The translations under genes were made by a program, and so were the position numbers. This document shows, piece after piece, positions 14,907-15,343 of a stretch of DNA of 15,343 nt (the first letter of the stretch is position 1; every line of letters starts with the position of its first letter). The notes under the pieces are model-generated. The model did not search any database, was not told the DNA's origin, and worked only from the letters and a program-made list of their open reading frames with translations. The stretch is taken from the NCBI GenBank assembly GCA_002469525.1, contig DKME01000150.1, positions 1,574 to 16,916 on the forward strand, given 5' to 3'. The DNA comes from Actinobacteria bacterium UBA7422. GTDB lineage: Bacteria; Actinomycetota; Actinomycetes; S36-B12.

Positions 14907-15343
14907 ATGGTCGAAAATTCGCCTAGTCCGAACCCTTCTTCCAGCGCTCTCAAACGCTGGATAGAGCTCGTTGAGCAAATCAACGCGGCGCGCGTTCAAT
15001 ACTCATTGCATACAAGTCAATTTCTAACAGATTCAGAATATGACCTTCTTTACCGTGAGCTTGTCGAACTTGAAATAATGTTCCCGATATTAGTTACGGG
15101 CGATTCTCCAACTCAGTCTGTTGGAGGGAATCAATCAGACCTCTTTGATCCGGTCATTCATCTTGAACCAATGTATTCACTCGATAATGCGTTCAGTCCC
15201 AATGAACTGGAAGCGTGGTACGACAAACTTTGTTCAACACTGGATAGGAACCCACAGCTTCTATGTGAATTAAAAATTGACGGACTCGCCGTTGATGCTG
15301 TTTACCGCGATGGAGATCTTTACTCGCTTTCGACAAGGGGCGA
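14907..15343 (+). CDS. ligA: NAD-dependent DNA ligase LigA, N-terminal part (cut by window end)
   Basis: Seals nicks in DNA during replication and repair using NAD+. Only the first 145 codons are in the window and the frame is open at the right edge. The start is ATG 14907, with GGGGGA at 14895-14900 as ribosome binding site. An in-frame ATG at 14901 overlaps the previous stop but lies directly on that site, so it is less likely. Domain Ia shows LTDSEYDLLYRELVELE (40-56). The adenylation domain shows GDSPTQSVGG (65-74), EPMYSLDNAF (87-96), the active-site motif CELKIDGLAV (120-129) with AMP-binding lysine K123, and STRG (142-145). The usual DSPTQRVGG or DSPTQKVGA motif carries a serine here, which looks minor. 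An unconserved Ser/Pro/Asn-rich tail of about 13 residues precedes domain Ia. Confidence 0.95.
   Translation, partial: MVENSPSPNPSSSALKRWIELVEQINAARVQYSLHTSQFLTDSEYDLLYRELVELEIMFPILVTGDSPTQSVGGNQSDLFDPVIHLEPMYSLDNAFSPNELEAWYDKLCSTLDRNPQLLCELKIDGLAVDAVYRDGDLYSLSTRG

Noticed and set aside
1..15343. Defence island, prophage, insertion sequence or CRISPR array
   Set aside because: All long frames belong to metabolic or housekeeping families. No transposase, integrase, nuclease or regularly spaced repeat array was seen.

Overview
The window is a gene-dense stretch of a bacterial chromosome, very probably from an actinobacterium (Actinomycetota). By eye the GC content is moderate, which is lower than in typical Streptomyces or Mycobacterium. 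The assignment rests on actinobacterial-type protein sequences, on gene order that matches what I remember of the Mycobacterium tuberculosis region from ligA (Rv3014c) to echA17 (Rv3039c), and on several start codons with no ribosome binding site but a TANNNT hexamer just upstream, as in leaderless actinobacterial genes. I cannot name the genus. No rRNA, tRNA, CRISPR array, insertion sequence or phage gene was seen. No gene-free stretch exceeds about 140 bases.

Layout. (1) 1-4582: glucan breakdown. An alpha-glucan phosphorylase (glgP, cut at its 5' end by the window edge) converges on a glycogen debranching enzyme (glgX, minus strand). (2) 4652-8313: a tight plus-strand operon of enoyl-CoA hydratase, class I methyltransferase, GT4 glycosyltransferase and hexapeptide-repeat acyltransferase. 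The genes overlap or lie within 13 bases of each other. (3) 8253-9662: a GH57 1,4-alpha-glucan branching enzyme on the minus strand, whose 3' end overlaps the acyltransferase gene by 61 bases. (4) 9801-15343: a plus-strand run of etfB, etfA, cysteine desulfurase, mnmA, a MetE-like protein and ligA, the last cut by the right edge.

How the genes fit together. The GT4, GH57, acyltransferase and methyltransferase genes resemble M. tuberculosis Rv3032, Rv3031, Rv3034c and Rv3038c. Rv3032 and Rv3031 are assigned to methylglucose lipopolysaccharide (MGLP) and alpha-glucan synthesis. The window therefore looks like a branched alpha-glucan module that may be acylated and methylated, next to the phosphorylase and debranching enzyme that would degrade glucan. 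This is the most interesting signal here; the product is inferred, not shown. The enoyl-CoA hydratase and ETF point to fatty-acid beta-oxidation. The cysteine desulfurase and MnmA form a coupled pair for tRNA 2-thiouridine synthesis, and ligA is the essential replicative NAD-dependent ligase.
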